A stretch of 64,000 bases of DNA from Catonia carolina. Lineage: Eukaryota > Arthropoda > Insecta > Hemiptera > Achilidae. Positions 44,020 to 54,829 of the stretch are shown here, piece by piece. How positions within the stretch are numbered: position 1 is the stretch's first letter; each line of letters starts with the position of its first letter. Location of the stretch: NCBI GenBank assembly GCA_035578175.1, contig JAQMRL010000022.1:5501501-5565500 (forward strand), read 5' to 3'. The translations under genes and the position numbers were made by a program. The notes below the pieces were generated by a model. That model had not been told where the DNA came from, did no database searches, and saw nothing but the letters and a program-made list of their open reading frames with translations.

Positions 44020-44909
44020 ATTTTAAGTTTTGAAATAAGAGTTGTCAAAAGATTGACAAGCGTGTTCACTTGTTCTGCTTGTTTTAGCATCATGTTTTCA
44101 ATTTTGCTAAAGGTGAGTTGCATTACTTGCATTAAATTGTTATTGTTTTCTAAATTTTCACTTGCATCATTATTACTACGATTACGAAAAGTACTATTAG
44201 CATTAAAATCTTTAGTAATTCTGGAATAAGAAATACCTGGTTTAACTCGATTACTTAAAGTAACATTTGATTGAGTTTTTCCGCTGTCAAATATCGTTGG
44301 AGTAATTAGAGGTTTGGATCGAAAAAATTTATTTTTTATTATTTCTTGATAAACTTTACACCCCTTGTAGCTTGCTGGATGTTCTTCTCCACAATGAATA
44401 CATTTAGCTTTAGTTGTAACTGGAATTTTACAGCTCATAGATTCGTGATTTTCTCCACATTTTACACACCTTGGACTGTGATGACAATATCCCTGTGTAT
44501 GAAAGTATCTTTGGCAACGCTTACATTGTGGTATGTTATTTGACCTTGTATGTGGTGGTTCAAATTCTACTTTTAAGTTAAGTAAATATTTCACATTATA
44601 AATTTCTTTATTGCTACTATGTGGTTCAAGGTCAACAAAGAACAACGACAATTTTTCTTTGGTTTGTCTATGCAGAATGTTCGTTACATTTCTGACTTCA
44701 TGCCCGAGTGATGTTAGTGCTTCTTTAATATCTTGCGGGTCCGTAGAATGATGAACATTACGAAGCACAACTCTATATGCCCTCAAATGTCGCGGTTGAT
44801 ATGAATGAAATTGCACATTATTGTTTTTTAACATACGAAATATGACTTCATGGATTGAAAGATTTTTAGCATTAATTTTTATCGTATCCCTGCCAATAGT
44901 TTTAATAAC
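44016..44909 (-). CDS. Jockey-type ORF1 (Gag-like, zinc knuckles), 5' truncated
   Basis: An RNA-binding ORF1 protein. The listed end 44909 is where the element begins; the first internal ATG is at 44834 (272 aa from there), but coding continues upstream to the truncation point (TIKINAKNLSIHEVIF). Next comes a region like the domain that precedes zinc knuckles in Jockey Gag proteins (RAYRVVLRNVHHSTDPQDIK, LFFVDLEPHSSNKEI). Three Cys/His knuckles follow: CKRCQRYFHTQGYC, CVKCGENHESMSC and CIHCGEEHPASYKGC. The C-terminal tail has a short leucine-rich coil. About 140 N-terminal residues are missing compared with the 50-kb relative. It ends TGA at 44018-44016, overlapping the ORF2 start. Confidence 0.9.
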   Translation of the reverse strand, partial: VIKTIGRDTIKINAKNLSIHEVIFRMLKNNNVQFHSYQPRHLRAYRVVLRNVHHSTDPQDIKEALTSLGHEVRNVTNILHRQTKEKLSLFFVDLEPHSSNKEIYNVKYLLNLKVEFEPPHTRSNNIPQCKRCQRYFHTQGYCHHSPRCVKCGENHESMSCKIPVTTKAKCIHCGEEHPASYKGCKVYQEIIKNKFFRSKPLITPTIFDSGKTQSNVTLSNRVKPGISYSRITKDFNANSTFRNRSNNDASENLENNNNLMQVMQLTFSKIENMMLKQAEQVNTLVNLLTTLISKLKI

Positions 44910-44991
44910 GTAACAACTTAACCTAGATATATTCGGAATCTGGGTTTAACAAATAATAAACAAACTTATAACAACTTATTACAATTGAATA

Positions 44992-45613
44992 GGTCATTTC
45001 AGAAAGCCCGTAAGTCAAAAAACTAACTTTTGGAAAAATTTAAAAATCTGGTTTTTTACTGCGTTTTAATAAAATACAATGTTAAAAAAATTTTCTGAGG
45101 ACTGTCCTCTTTGTAAAATGTACACTTTCACCTTTTCAAAAATAAGCAACTTCTTGTATTGAAAATTTAGACAAAAGTGTTTTTAAATAAATTTGAGAAA
45201 AGGGCTAACTTACGTGGTTTTCTGTAAAATACATTGTTAGACCAGAAGAAAATTGTGTTGTGCAATAGTTAGTATTCATTTATTTATTTTTTTACTAGTT
45301 TACATTAGTGATTTGAATAGTAATCTGCAATAATACTAATTTAATTTTTTAACTTAAGAAAATAGGTTGGTTTCCAGGACTATTTACTTTCTTTATCGCC
45401 GTCACAAGCTTCAAAAGATCATCTACTTTTTTTTTTTAAATAGAAGGAAGCACTTAATATCCTTAAGGATAAGCCTTTTCTTAGTGTTATATTACTTAAG
45501 GAAAGCCAGCTTTATGTGATTTTTGTAGAGAAGCTGTGTTTAAATTCATTTAGTCCTAAAATATACTAAAGAAAATGTGTAAAATTTCGACTTATGGGCT
45601 TTCTGAAATTACC
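44992..45613. mobile_element. MITE-like element with 25-bp TIRs
   Basis: Left ggtcatttcagaaagcccg... (44992-45016) and the reverse complement of 45589-45613 match at 23 of 25 positions. The 622-bp interior has no coding capacity. I could not find a convincing target duplication, so the superfamily is open. Confidence 0.7.
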
Positions 45614-46254
45614 GATTCAGTTATTATTGACAAATTTATTATTTACAATAACTAATCATTAAATTAGCCTAATAACAAATACAATTACAGATATTATATC
45701 AATTACAAAATTTAAGTTTAACACCCATACGAACTGATAGTGTTTACGTATTCAGAACCGATCCAAAAACTACACTATTTTGAACGGCCCGACACTGTCT
45801 TTTCACGATTCAGGTGTTCACTGACTCACTAAAAAGACGCTAACTGTTTTTATACCTGCGGTCAGATACTTTTTCTAGACACTTCAAGAAATTATGAGAT
45901 TTTCTGAACTAAATCGGTGAACAAATCAAAGGTTTCTAGTACTCTCGATTTCCTAGAATTCTATTTCAAAACGTTATTCATCGCAACTCACTATCCTTTT
46001 TTAACGCACCCCACCCCACCATACAATATACGATTGTTTAAATAAACCATCCCTACTCCATTACCCTATCAACTGCATCACCTATTTTTGGAAAAAAATT
46101 CCCGTATTATTATCAAAAAGAAGTTTACTACATTCACAATTATCTATTAAAATAGATTGTTGTGCAAATTATGAATAAAATAACGAAACTTTCTTACAAA
46201 AGAAAATATGTAGAGATAAAAAATTTTATCATTGTTATTTAAAACGTATCTGTC
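45614..46254. other. Non-coding AT-rich stretch
   Basis: No gene or repeat recognised. Confidence 0.5.
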
Positions 46255-46680
46255 AAATTGACAAAGGATTGTACTTATAGTTTCTTATCCCCTACAGAAA
46301 CGATAAATTTCTTTACATTTTCCGTATCCTGTACCGGCCCTCATCTTCTTAGAACTATTCTCCCTCTTTCTAGTTTTAAGTAGTTTTATCAAGACGTCCG
46401 TATTATTTATTCTATCCGTACATGGTATACTCAGAAATCACCAGTAACTTCCCATCCCAAAGGCCTCGAGTCTTTTTGATCTCAATTTGATTTAGCTTCC
46501 AAGACTCTATACCACACAACACCGAAAACACATAGCAGCGGACCAGTCTAATTCGTAGTGGGAATCTAAGGACCCTACTGCACAAAATTATGCTCATCCT
46601 TCTAATTCCAGTACGGACCTTTTCAACACACGATGCAATCTCCACCGTAGTACGTTTTGGCATCCCTGAAGCTAAATTAC
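46255..46680 (-). mobile_element. LINE relic: C-terminal part of RT
   Basis: The minus-strand frame at 46412-46663 reads IASCVEKVRTGIRRMSIILC, then LRIRLVRCYVFSVLCGIESW, matching the 'LVRCYVFSVLLYGVESW' region of insect endonuclease-RT proteins. Downstream, FLSIPCTDRINNTDVLIK and an RK/RE-rich stretch continue in a shifted frame. Stops are present. Confidence 0.65.
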
Positions 46681-48088
46681 CTGAAGCTGTCTATTATTTT
46701 TAGCTACATTAAAGTAAAACAAGAAAAAAATCTGGCCAAAAGAGCTTTTTGGACAAAGTCAGTTTAGTATGACTGCTAACTTCAACAAGCAATAGATCAA
46801 GTTGTAAATAAAAATATTGTTACCCTGATTTAATTGATCAATAAAACGTAAACACACTACGAACAAATAATTTGTTCATATTACAATTACTGTAATACTG
46901 TAATAGCGAGTAGTAGGACATAGATTTTATGTATACTTAATTTAAAAAATATATAGATTCTCTTAGTTCACATTTTAGTTGGCTCTTGAACTCACCTAAT
47001 AAATTAATTTAATACTGTATTTAAATATTTACTGTAGTTCCTCCATCATGAGGGAGTGAACATGAGTTTTTCTCGCCGCCTCAGATATAAAAATAAAATA
47101 TTGTTTTTAAAATATAAGTAAAAATGAATGATAAAAAGTAACATAAGCTTAACTTCATATACGTAGTATTTAACATAACCGATCTAATTCTTTTTTTTCT
47201 AGTTTACTAAAGTTTAATTTAGATTCAAGAGTTCCATTGTTCAATTACGGCTGTCAACTGAACAATAGCTTTGAAAACTTACAGGAGGTAGTTATAACTT
47301 TTTTCTCCTAGCTTTTATAACAATAAATCGCATTCTATAACTTCTCTTAATTTTCCTGAAAATATATAGTATAGCTGGAATCCAATTCAAATATGGTTAG
47401 AATGATTATTTTTTATTTGAAAGTACTTTTTTTAATAACCACTCAAATATTTTAGTTAAGGCGATTAAAGATAAAAGATTATCTCTTTTCCAATCTAGTT
47501 TTATGAAAAATATTTCAGAAATTTCAAGTAAGTTTTTCTTCACCAGCGAAGTTGAATAAATTTCTGTTATTAATTTTCTGAACTAAAATTTCAAAAAACT
47601 TTTAAAATATTATATTAACTGAATATTATTTACAATAAATAAAGTTTTAGTATATTTAAAATACAGACGGTTCTTATATTAATAAAGTTACTTTTAGTTA
47701 TTGTGTTTTCAAATAATGTTCAGTAAATTACGTGTGTTTATTGATTCACTACCTTCTCGTCAGAGTGGAAATAAAATTTGAGCAATTAATCCTTTCCGGA
47801 TATGCGTCGCAATATGTCTTATAAAAAAATGAAGTGATAAATCATCAGAAAGAACAGAATCTTGAGTTTTTGCCAAGAATAGCCTAGCGGAAGTTTTGGC
47901 ATTAAAGACATATATTTTACGATATAAAAAATGACGTCACAGCACATTTTATCGCAGTATTCTTATTAGCTAATCTTACTTATTCTGTTGCAAATTAATA
48001 AAGTAATATTGTATACAGTATTTCTAATTCATGTGTAGTCAGTTTATAAATTAATTATTTTATATATGCTTACTAATTTTTTCTACAG
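46681..48088. other. Non-coding AT-rich stretch
   Basis: No gene seen. The gagggagtgaacat block at 47049-47062 matches 1858-1871. Confidence 0.45.
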
Positions 48089-48469
48089 GGATCCATGGTA
48101 CTTATAAAGGAAGCTCAACAATTTCTTTGACATCTGGATGTATTTTCTGCAGGAAACGATTCAAATTTCTGGCTGGGAGACGAATTCCAAACCTCTTTGA
48201 ATTTTTAATCAAAAGTATCACGGAAAGATCTTCTGACTATTTAGTGATTCTTCTAACTCTCAATGTGATCGCCAATCTGGCAGGCGCCTATAAAAACATA
48301 AAGGATTATTCAAAATTCAACGGTAATTTCTCCGAGACTGATTTTGTTGCTAAACATAAGAAAAATTTTCACATAAGCACAGGTCTGAAAAAGGTTCATG
48401 AGCGAGTTGCAGCTGACGAAGGATTCCGTCTGAAATTTAATTACCTCGGTGAAATATTGACATATTGAA
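48089..48469 (+). CDS. Possible host terminal exon, product unknown
   Basis: An open frame follows a good splice-acceptor-like pyrimidine tract (tttttctacag, ending 48088). It runs about 127 codons to a TGA at 48467-48469, with AATAAA-like signals about 100 bp later (near 48566). The translation includes SGCIFCRKRFKFLAGRR, a hydrophobic stretch DYLVILLTLNVIANLAGAY and a charged C-terminus ending NYLGEILTY. There is no ATG at its head in this frame, consistent with an internal start elsewhere in a spliced gene. I do not recognise the protein and see no transposon motif. No partner exon was identified in the window. It could still be a captured or decayed fragment. Confidence 0.4.
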
Positions 48470-48723
48470 ATTTTACGGCTTTACAATTTTTTAAGAGATA
48501 AAACTTGGTGTTATCTTCTGGTCTTTAACCTGAAAATATTCATTAAAACAATACCTTAAAATGAATGAAATAAATTAAATAACGTATAAAAAGTTATTAA
48601 CTTCGTTAAATGCTGGTAAAGTCACTATTTTTCCTAATTTAACAAGTAGATTAAAATAAAATCTAACGATGTAAGATATTCAAAAGTAAATTTTATTAAT
48701 AACAAAACCACTTTAAATTGTTG

Positions 48724-48810
48724 GCCAGCCCGTTGGCGTAGTGGTTAGTGCAACTGGTTTCTACGACCGGGGTACTGTGTTCTATTCCCGGTCAGGTCTG
48801 ACATTGTTTC
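48724..48810 (+). mobile_element. tRNA-derived SINE family S2, copy 1
   Basis: A box (cgttggcgtagtggttagtg) and B box (gtgttctattcccgg) at tRNA spacing; the ends do not pair as an acceptor stem. The head matches the 55984 copy and, less well, 49406. Confidence 0.75.
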
Positions 48811-49405
48811 ATCACTCATCTTCGAGTAATATCCTTCTCACCGTCTGCATTAGCAGAAATTACAAAACAGACAGACGTAAGAAAACACTAAATTTTTTCA
48901 AAGAAATTACTCTTCTTCAACATAATGAAGTAATTTTCTTTATAGGCTGGGAATAGTAGATTGGCAGTTGTACAATTTAATTTTAAAAACAATGAAGAAC
49001 AATAAAACGGTAGCTCATTACTTATAAAGTTTTTTTCCGGTTTGCTCATTGGATAATTTTTCTCGATGGTCCGACTTTTTTCTAGTATGAATCATAACAG
49101 CACTTATATTATTAACAGTTTCTATAGCTTACGAATTCAATACCTTAGAGTGTGTTGTGTGTAATCCGTTTTGAATAAACAATTGACTTCATCAAACCTC
49201 AGAGGAAAACGTTTGATTGCATGAGGTCAGGAGATCGTGCTGAACATTTCACTGGTCCGTTTCGACCAATACATTGCCTACGGTATTCATTATCTAAATC
49301 AATTTCAAACACGATATATACTTTTTTATACATGTATATATCGGAAAAAATTCACGCCAATTTTCAAAACTGAAACGTTTTAGAACGTGTAGAATCAATA
49401 TGTAT
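48811..49405. other. Non-coding stretch
   Basis: The start may hold the rest of the SINE body. Nothing else recognised. Confidence 0.4.
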
Positions 49406-49478
49406 TGGTTCATATGTAGTGGTCAGGACAGCTTACTTCTGTGCCGTGTTCACTTCCCGGTTAGGTCGAGTATTCTAG
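49406..49478 (+). repeat. tRNA-derived SINE family S2, degraded copy 2
   Basis: gtagtggtcaggacagc, tgtgccgtgttcacttcccg and gttaggtcga match the S2 head in order. Confidence 0.55.
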
Positions 49479-50064
49479 TCCTTCTTTTTTCGCTTCCTTT
49501 AGAATTAATATATCACGTGCATTAGAATAAATGGACACATCAGTCGGGCATAAAAAATGCAAACAACGCAATGCATACCAAAATAAATTATATTTGTATT
49601 AGAGGAAATGACATTCGTGAATTAGGTAGAATCATACTTACCTTTGTTTATTGACAACGGGTATAAGCCTACTATAAAAAAAACCATGAAAGTGTGTCCC
49701 CATATATTTTAACACCTTGTTGTAAAATAGGCATAGATTAAAGAGTAAAAGTGTTTCAATATTATAACGAGCTGATCTTAAAAATACTAATGCAGTGATA
49801 TTTACATAGTAGCTAAATAACATTCATAAATTCTTTCTGATTTTCTGTGAGAAAGCATCGAAAATTAATTTCACAAGAAAAAAAAAGACTTTATTCTTAT
49901 TGGGAAAGCGAAATTTATTTTTAAATAGGGTGAAGATAAATTAATATCAGACACGGAAATTGTGCATATGTATGAGGTTATGTTAGTGTTTCTGTTTACA
50001 TTGATTTTCTGTAAGTACTTTTCATAAACTATTGTTATATGTATAATATTCCTCCCTGTTTCCA
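49479..50064. other. Non-coding stretch, probably includes the LINE 5' leader
   Basis: No gene seen. The LINE starting in ORF1 at 50071 should have its 5' end somewhere after about 49950, but I cannot fix the boundary. Confidence 0.4.
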
Positions 50065-50070
50065 TTGACT

Positions 50071-51417
50071 ATGGAGCAGGGAGTTATGGACAATCTCTTC
50101 AATCACGAAGAGAACTTGAAGGTGATCAACGCTCACCTGGATGTCGCACCTGAGACAACTGGTACGCAGAAAATGGCATGGACTAAGGTGATGTCTAGTA
50201 AAAAACGTTCGTTGGATACGGAAAAAAGTTCCGCTGACTCGGAATTGCCTCCTTCTAAGTTTCGAGTCCCAACAATAAATAAATACGGACCTTTAGAAAT
50301 GTTACAAGAAGACTCTTGCAAGCCTCCACCAATTTATTTAAAAAACGTAGAACTGCGCGACTACAAAAACTTAATATCTCAGTTGAAGAGTACAGTAACT
50401 GGCGACTTCGAATTTCAAGCGACCAACAACGACGGGGTGACGATTTACCCTAAGACATCTGAAACATACCGTACTCTTGTACACCGATTGAGAGAATTGG
50501 GACGCAATTTTCATTCATATCAGCTACCCCACGAAAAAGCATACAGAGTCGTGATACGCCATTTGCATCCTAGTATCGATCCGTGTGACATCAAGGAATC
50601 GCTGGAACATCTCTCTTTTAAGGTAAGAAACGTTGTCAATGTTTTACAGACTGGCACAAGAGTGCCCTTGCCATTATTTTTCGTTGATCTTGAGCCTGAC
50701 AAAGATAACGAAAAAATATTTGATGTTAAATCCTTGTTAAGCACACGCATTAAGGTTGAAGAGCCAAAAAAGAAAAGTGACGTAGTTCAGTGCAAAAGAT
50801 GTCTACGATTTGGACACACCCGCTCGTACTGTAACCATCCGTTCAGATGTGCACACTGCAGCAACTCTCATCCAACAGCTGACTGTCCAAGAGGTGCCAA
50901 TGAACCCCGAGTCTGCCTTCTTTGCAAAGGCAATCATTCGTCCTCGTACAAAGGATGTCAAACATATAAAGAACTGAGAGACAAAAGAAATGGTAGTTTT
51001 TGTAAATATTCTGGTAATAAATCTCATGTAATGTTGGAGCCTCCAGTCACTGTTACAGTCCCCGTGAGTACCTCGGTAAAGTCACATCATACACAGTCGA
51101 TTCATACTAACACCGTCCCCCTTTCTCGTGACCCGAGACTGAATTCACGGTCATACGCTCAGATGGCTGCTCCTTCCCTTCAGCAGCAGCCATCTCATAC
51201 TCGGTCATCTCAGTTATTCCAGCCCTCTCAGCAGTCTCAGTCTTCCATGACATTCTCAACTCTTTCATCAACAGATCCCTTAACGACTCAGAATCCTTAT
51301 GATCATTTTACAGCCACTCTTAACACATTTTTTACACGCTTTCAGGACCTTGTGACACCTCTCATTACTACGCTTAATATGGTCGTTAACAAGTTGCTAA
51401 GTCATATCAATGGCTGA
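50071..51417 (+). CDS. Jockey-type ORF1: Gag-like RNA-binding protein
   Basis: 448 aa from ATG 50071 (the frame is open slightly upstream, but no earlier ATG is evident). A variable N-terminus is followed by a region before the knuckles (KAYRVVIRHLHPSIDPCDIK, LFFVDLEPDKDNEK). Three zinc knuckles lie at about residues 240-300: CKRCLRFGHTRSYC, CAHCSNSHPTADC and CLLCKGNHSSSYKGC. The C-terminus is rich in Ser, Gln and Thr. The protein would bind element RNA and escort it to chromatin. The stop TGA (51415-51417) overlaps the ORF2 ATG (51410) by 8 bp, suggesting coupled termination and reinitiation (inference). Confidence 0.92.
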   Translation: MEQGVMDNLFNHEENLKVINAHLDVAPETTGTQKMAWTKVMSSKKRSLDTEKSSADSELPPSKFRVPTINKYGPLEMLQEDSCKPPPIYLKNVELRDYKNLISQLKSTVTGDFEFQATNNDGVTIYPKTSETYRTLVHRLRELGRNFHSYQLPHEKAYRVVIRHLHPSIDPCDIKESLEHLSFKVRNVVNVLQTGTRVPLPLFFVDLEPDKDNEKIFDVKSLLSTRIKVEEPKKKSDVVQCKRCLRFGHTRSYCNHPFRCAHCSNSHPTADCPRGANEPRVCLLCKGNHSSSYKGCQTYKELRDKRNGSFCKYSGNKSHVMLEPPVTVTVPVSTSVKSHHTQSIHTNTVPLSRDPRLNSRSYAQMAAPSLQQQPSHTRSSQLFQPSQQSQSSMTFSTLSSTDPLTTQNPYDHFTATLNTFFTRFQDLVTPLITTLNMVVNKLLSHING

Positions 51418-53359
51418 AACCAGCAGGTCCCTCGTCGTTGCTCTCTGGAACTCAGCAGGTCTTGTACGTCATATTCACAAACTCAAACAATTTTTACATG
51501 ACAATCGGGTAGACATTGCACTTATTACAGAGACACACTTTAAGGACACAACATACTGCCATATCACTGGATACACACTATATCGAAGTACACATCCAGA
51601 TGGAACTAGCCATGCAGGGTCGGCTATTTTTTTTCGTAGTAGTATTAGTCATAATTCGTTCCCTCCGTACAGAAAATCGTACATTCAGGCTACCACGATA
51701 GAAGTATCTTTAATCACTCATTCCCTTACCCTTTCTTCTGTGTACTGCCCGCCTAATCATAATATCTCGCGCGAACAATTTACACATTTCTTCAATTATC
51801 TCGGAAAAAATTTCATCGCAGGTGGTGACTTTAATTCAAAACATCAACAGTTTGGATGCCGAGTTACAAACCCGCGGGGAAAAACTTTATATGATGTTTT
51901 AACTCACGAAAAATATTTTTACTATGCCCCTGCAGAACCCACTTACTATCCCCACAATAATCGTTGCCTCCCAGATATTCTAGATTTCTTTGTATCGTCT
52001 AAATTCTTACTCTACTACGAACTTGAAACTCTTCCTGATCTATCATCTGATCATACACCCGTAATAATTACGTTAAACTCTGAACCAACCAAATTAAAGT
52101 ACAGGCATTCCCTAACATCTGGTAAAATAGACTGGAATAAGTACCAACGTATATTGTCAGAAACAACAAACCTGGGAATTTCTCTCAAAACCCCCAGTGA
52201 AATCGAGCGTGGAGTGGAAATCTTCACAAAGAATCTACAAAGCGCAGCTTGGGACAGTTGCGAAGGAGAGAACATGGAATTTAAACAGATACCTAACGTT
52301 CCTTTTTACATCCGTCGAATGATAGTTGCTAAGCGCCGATGTCGTCGTTTATGGTACAGAAACAGATACCCCAGCGTTAAAGCAGAACTTAATAGGCTAA
52401 ATCGTCATTTACAGGTTGTCCTTTCGCGTTACAGAGCAGATAGATTTATGGCTTTCACTGAGACACTCTCTACTCAAAACAAAACACTTTGGCACACGAC
52501 AAGACGAATTCTTAACTATAACAATCCTTCATTTAGTCTACAACGACCTGATGGTTCTTGGGCGACTACCAATAAAGAGAAAGCAGAAATGCTTGCTCAG
52601 CACTTGCATAACACATTCCAACCACACAACCTACAACACAAAGATCATCCGAACATAGAAAATTTCCTTAATGCTCCTCTGCAACTTAGCCTTCCCCCAA
52701 AGCCAGTTTCCCCCGGGGAACTCGTCCGAGCAATTCACGACCTGCCATTAGGCAAAGCCCCGGGATATGATCTTATTACTTCAATACTTTTGCGCCATCT
52801 TCCTAGGAAATCCATCATACTCTTAACTCACATCTTCAATTCCATTCTCCGAGTCACTCACTTCCCTATTCAGTGGAAGTACTCTATCATAATTCTCTTC
52901 TTAAAACCAGACAAACCACCTCACCAACTAACTTCTTACAGGCCAATTAGCTTACTCTCTATTCTGTCCAAACTATTTGAGAAACTCCTTCTACCACGCC
53001 TAGTACCGTTTATCGATGCTTCAAACACAATTCCTGATCATCAGTTCGGATTTCGTTCATCTCATTCCACGCTTCAGCAATGTCACCGACTAATTGATAT
53101 AATCTCTTCAGCTCTTGAAAACAGACAATATTGTTCAGCCGTGTTTCTTGATGTATCTCAAGCCTTTGATCGGGTCTGGCATGATGGACTCCTATACAAA
53201 TTGAAACTAATACTTCCAGATAGCCTGTATCTAGTAATAAAATCGTTTCTAGTGGAACGTTACTTTAGAGTAAAACAAGGTGACGAACTTTCTGGAATGT
53301 ACGAAGTCAATGCTGGTGTACCACAAGAAGCGTACTTGCACCAAGGCTGTTTTCTGTAA
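51410..53359 (+). pseudogene. Jockey-type ORF2, N-terminal 649 codons before a frameshift
   Basis: An endonuclease with VALWNSAGL, IALITETHF, FIAGGDFNSKH and LSSDHTPVI is intact. RT motifs follow: GKAPGYDLIT, SYRPISLLSILSKLFEKL, HQFGFRSSHSTLQQCHR and VFLDVSQAFDRVWH. At the GVPQG motif one base is missing near 53327, so the frame runs out to TAA at 53357-53359 after only a few wrong codons. The catalytic FADD box therefore lies in another frame. Confidence 0.9.
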
Positions 53360-54099
53360 GCACCAGTGACATACCAAATTGTATCTATACCACTATGGCT
53401 ATGTTTGCTGATGATATGGCAGTTCTTGCGGTTGATGCCGATCCTGTTATTGCAACTCAAAAGACACAAGACCATTTACACCAGATAGAGTCATGGCTTA
53501 AACTTTGGAAAATTAAAATTAATGAAAACAAATCGCAACAACTGACGTTTACTCTTAGAGGACAAAACTGCCCAACCGTTTACATTAATAATATTCCGCT
53601 ACCTCACACTACTCAAACACGCTACTTAGGCTTACACTTGGACAGAAAACTTACATGGAACGCATATGTTACACACACACGCCACAAACTCAAAACACGC
53701 TTCTATCAACTAAAACGCTTACTCGATAGACGTTCTAAATTAAACATGTCACACAAATTAACAATCTACAAGACAGTCTTAAGACCAATCTGGACGTATG
53801 GAGTTCAACTTTGGGGATCTGCTAAACCTTCACACACGAAACGTATACAAGCGATTCAGAACAAGATTCTACGAACGATAACGCAATGCCCCTTTTACAT
53901 CACAAACTCAATGTTGCACAAAGACTTACAAATGTCATACGTAATTGATGTCGCGAAACAACTATACAAGACGATGCATGACAAATTTGAACTACATGAC
54001 AACCCTCTCATACAAAATATGTACACTAGGGCGATACCGGGTACTCAGCGCAGACGTTTGAAGCGCCTCTGGCCAAGAGATCTTCTTGGCCAACTGTAG
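53360..54099 (+). pseudogene. Jockey-type ORF2, RT catalytic box to C-terminus, other frame
   Basis: Coding resumes in the shifted frame from about 53330. The longest part, 53395-54099, has MAMFADDMAVL, the WLKLWKIKIN strand, RYLGLHLDRKLTW and RPIWTYGVQLWGSA, and ends QRRRLKRLWPRDLLGQL with a TAG at 54097-54099. The 16.6-kb fragment reads on past this point for about 18 residues, so the TAG is premature. Two lesions, the single-base loss and this stop, are all I see in ORF2. Confidence 0.9.
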
Positions 54100-54223
54100 G
54101 ACTGTGGTGATGACTGCACGCTCCTTCAAGTAAATCAAGTTTTGGAACATTAGCTTCACATTTAGAAATTGTTATATTATTTTAATAACAGATACTAAAT
54201 TTCAATTAAAAGTGTCAAAAAAA

Positions 54224-54829
54224 TATATATATTATAACAGCTGTTTAAAATTATTCAAAGAAATCAGTACCATAATTTTTTCAAAACTGCTAATACATAA
54301 TTTAAAAAAATTTCCGAAATATCTAAAATAATTAGCGGTTTAATTTTACCTTTCCTAAGTATTAAACTAATTCATTTTACCAGAAACATTCCACAAATAT
54401 TCAGTAATAATTAATAACTGATTGGATATGGCAATTTCGATCTATAATGTAATATTTGTCTGCGCTAAAATTATGTTGAATAATTAACATTTAATAATAA
54501 TAATAATAATAATATTAATAATAATGCTAATATTTACATTTTTATCAGTTGAATTGGATTTAGTCGACTTCCGTTCTATTATTGTGAGTTCCTGTTCATA
54601 GAAAAAATTTAATATTTTACTCATACGTTATTGAACAGATTACAATGTAGCTGATTTGTAAATAAAAAGTTTGGTGTGAACACTCCCACGTCGTTCGCTG
54701 ACCAATTCTTATAATGAACGATAAATAACGTAACATTATTAATAATACTTGAAAAATAAATAAATAAACTAACCTCTAAAAGAACCTTGTTTTAATCATC
54801 AGTGAATAATGCAAAATGAATCAACCTCA
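54224..54829. other. Non-coding stretch with (TAA)n microsatellite
   Basis: TAA/TAT repeats at about 54491-54528. Nothing else recognised. Confidence 0.55.

Larger units (their letters stand above)
41107..44909 (-). mobile_element. Young Jockey-clade LINE, 5' truncated in ORF1, ORF2 intact
   Basis: A minus-strand insertion of 3,803 bp flanked by a 10-bp direct repeat gtaacaactt (41097-41106 and 44910-44919). It begins inside ORF1, contains an uninterrupted ORF2 and a 3' untranslated region, and ends in a long A tail (T-run about 41105-41130 on the plus strand). An intact 895-codon ORF2 and a long homopolymer tail argue for a recent insertion. Missing the 5' end and ORF1 start, it probably lacks the internal promoter of Jockey-type elements. 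Confidence 0.9.
50065..54223 (+). mobile_element. Jockey-clade LINE, ORF1 complete, ORF2 lightly damaged
   Basis: A plus-strand element with ORF1, an overlapping ORF2 and a short 3' untranslated region ending in an A-run after gtgtc (54213-54223). It is a different subfamily from the 41-44 kb element but has the same layout. The same subfamily occurs as 3' fragments at 16628-17016 and about 56440-56600. No target duplication was found with confidence, so the exact 5' end is uncertain. Confidence 0.88.
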
